From Dyadobacter sp. CY312 (GTDB taxonomy: Bacteria; Bacteroidota; Bacteroidia; Cytophagales; Spirosomataceae), in assembly GCF_021390535.1 (NCBI RefSeq), contig NZ_JAJUXG010000025.1, positions 1 to 64,000 on the forward strand: a stretch of 64,000 nt of DNA. The letters are read 5' to 3'. The notes under the pieces were generated by a model. That model ran no database searches. It saw nothing but the letters and a program-made list of their open reading frames with translations, and had not been told where the DNA came from. The number at the start of each line of letters is the position of its first letter. Position 1 is the first letter of the stretch. The position numbers and the translations under genes are program-made. This document shows positions 63,603-64,000 of the stretch, piece by piece.

Positions 63603-64000
63603 ATGGAGATTAGTGAAAAGAGACGTTCAGTTTTAAAAACTATGGCCGGGGGAGCCGGCTTGCTAGGGCTGCCCATGACAATGACTGACGTCTGGGGTGC
63701 TACTGAAAAAGTACTCGGGTCGGTTTTGAATGGGCAAATCAAGCATTCCGTATGCAGGTGGTGTTATGATAAAGTTCCTTTCGAAACCTTCGCTGCGGAA
63801 GTGAAAAAATTAGGAATCACTTCTATTGAGCTCTGTGGTCCGGCAGAATGGCCCGTTTTGAAAAAAATGGGGTTAACATGCGCGCTGCCTTGGGGAGAAG
63901 GATTGACCAGAAGTCTGGACCGAGGATTTTGCGACCCGGCTAATCATGATGAGCTTATTAAGGGTTTTGAAGACATTATACCTAGAGTGCGAGAGGCTGG
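63603..64000 (+). CDS. Tat-exported hydroxypyruvate isomerase-like TIM-barrel protein, partial
   Basis: The first 132 codons; continues off the right edge. Twin-arginine signal: KRRSVLKTMAGGAGLLGLP. Then the start of an AP endonuclease 2-type TIM barrel as in hydroxypyruvate isomerase and sugar-phosphate isomerase/epimerase families: IKHSVCRWCYDKVPFETFAA, KKLGITSIELCGPAEWPVLK, LGEGLTRSLDR-like segment (PWGEGLTRSLDRGF) and HDELIKGFEDIIPRVREAG. Family members with Tat signals are frequent in Bacteroidetes sugar-utilisation loci. Substrate unknown; the metal-binding residues lie outside. Confidence 0.8.
   Translation, partial: MEISEKRRSVLKTMAGGAGLLGLPMTMTDVWGATEKVLGSVLNGQIKHSVCRWCYDKVPFETFAAEVKKLGITSIELCGPAEWPVLKKMGLTCALPWGEGLTRSLDRGFCDPANHDELIKGFEDIIPRVREA

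Noticed and set aside
1..64000. CRISPR array, rRNA operon or toxin-antitoxin pair
   Set aside because: No regularly spaced direct repeats of CRISPR size, no rRNA-like sequence, and no recognisable toxin-antitoxin motif were seen on reading both strands.

Overview
The window looks like chromosomal DNA of a Cytophagales bacterium (Bacteroidota; Dyadobacter- or Spirosoma-like, by inference). The signs are SusC/SusD pairs, a hybrid two-component regulator, type IX secretion (T9SS) sorting domains, TAnnTTTG promoter elements and a Bacteroidetes-type tra cluster. Much of the first 17 kb is decaying accessory DNA; the last 20 kb is a working polysaccharide-degradation region.

Layout. 1-1.29 kb: a partial, damaged IS66 element inserted in an already frameshifted response-regulator gene. 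1.7-9.8 kb: a LuxR-type regulator with a degenerate receiver, an orphan T9SS-tail relic, and two large T9SS surface proteins, the second broken by one in-frame TAA. 9.9-13.5 kb: relics (trypsin-like protease fragment, twice-frameshifted serine recombinase, decayed tRNA). 13.5-16.2 kb: an AT-rich four-gene set (SDR, GlcG-like, AraC, membrane protein) unlike its neighbours, followed by an alcohol-dehydrogenase pseudogene. 16.7-41.75 kb: a more G+C-rich conjugative-element remnant. It holds a BRCT protein, an uncharacterised secreted set (papain-like protease, large envelope protein, lipoprotein), HU, and traE-F-G-(three traI/TerB-like)-J-K-L-M-N with two small genes. No relaxase, coupling protein or integrase is seen. 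41.9-44.6 kb: a lipoprotein, and a VOC/Crp-Fnr/membrane-protein set under two matching FNR-type boxes. 45.4-63.1 kb: GH5, SusD, SusC, HTCS, then a LuxR regulator/histidine kinase pair and a T9SS-exported GH26 mannanase. 63.2-64 kb: a SusC stump, a cytochrome tail and the start of a Tat-exported isomerase-like protein.

The most striking feature is a pair of related, non-identical group II introns (about 2.5 kb each) in two conjugation genes, traE and traG. Joining the exons restores both reading frames. The traE intron's maturase has lost its HNH domain to a TGA codon, while the traG intron's protein is intact and reads on through ribozyme domain V. At the same place in both introns, a short segment is complementary to that intron's own upstream exon.

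Two regulatory circuits can be read directly. Perfect TTGAT-N4-ATCAA boxes lie the same distance (37.5 bp) from the -7 elements of two promoters flanking a Crp/Fnr gene. A TTAGGG-TTTT-CCCTAA motif lies upstream of the regulator/kinase operon and, twice, upstream of the GH26 gene. The protease/envelope-protein/lipoprotein set at 18.7-23.6 kb is the best candidate for an undescribed system.
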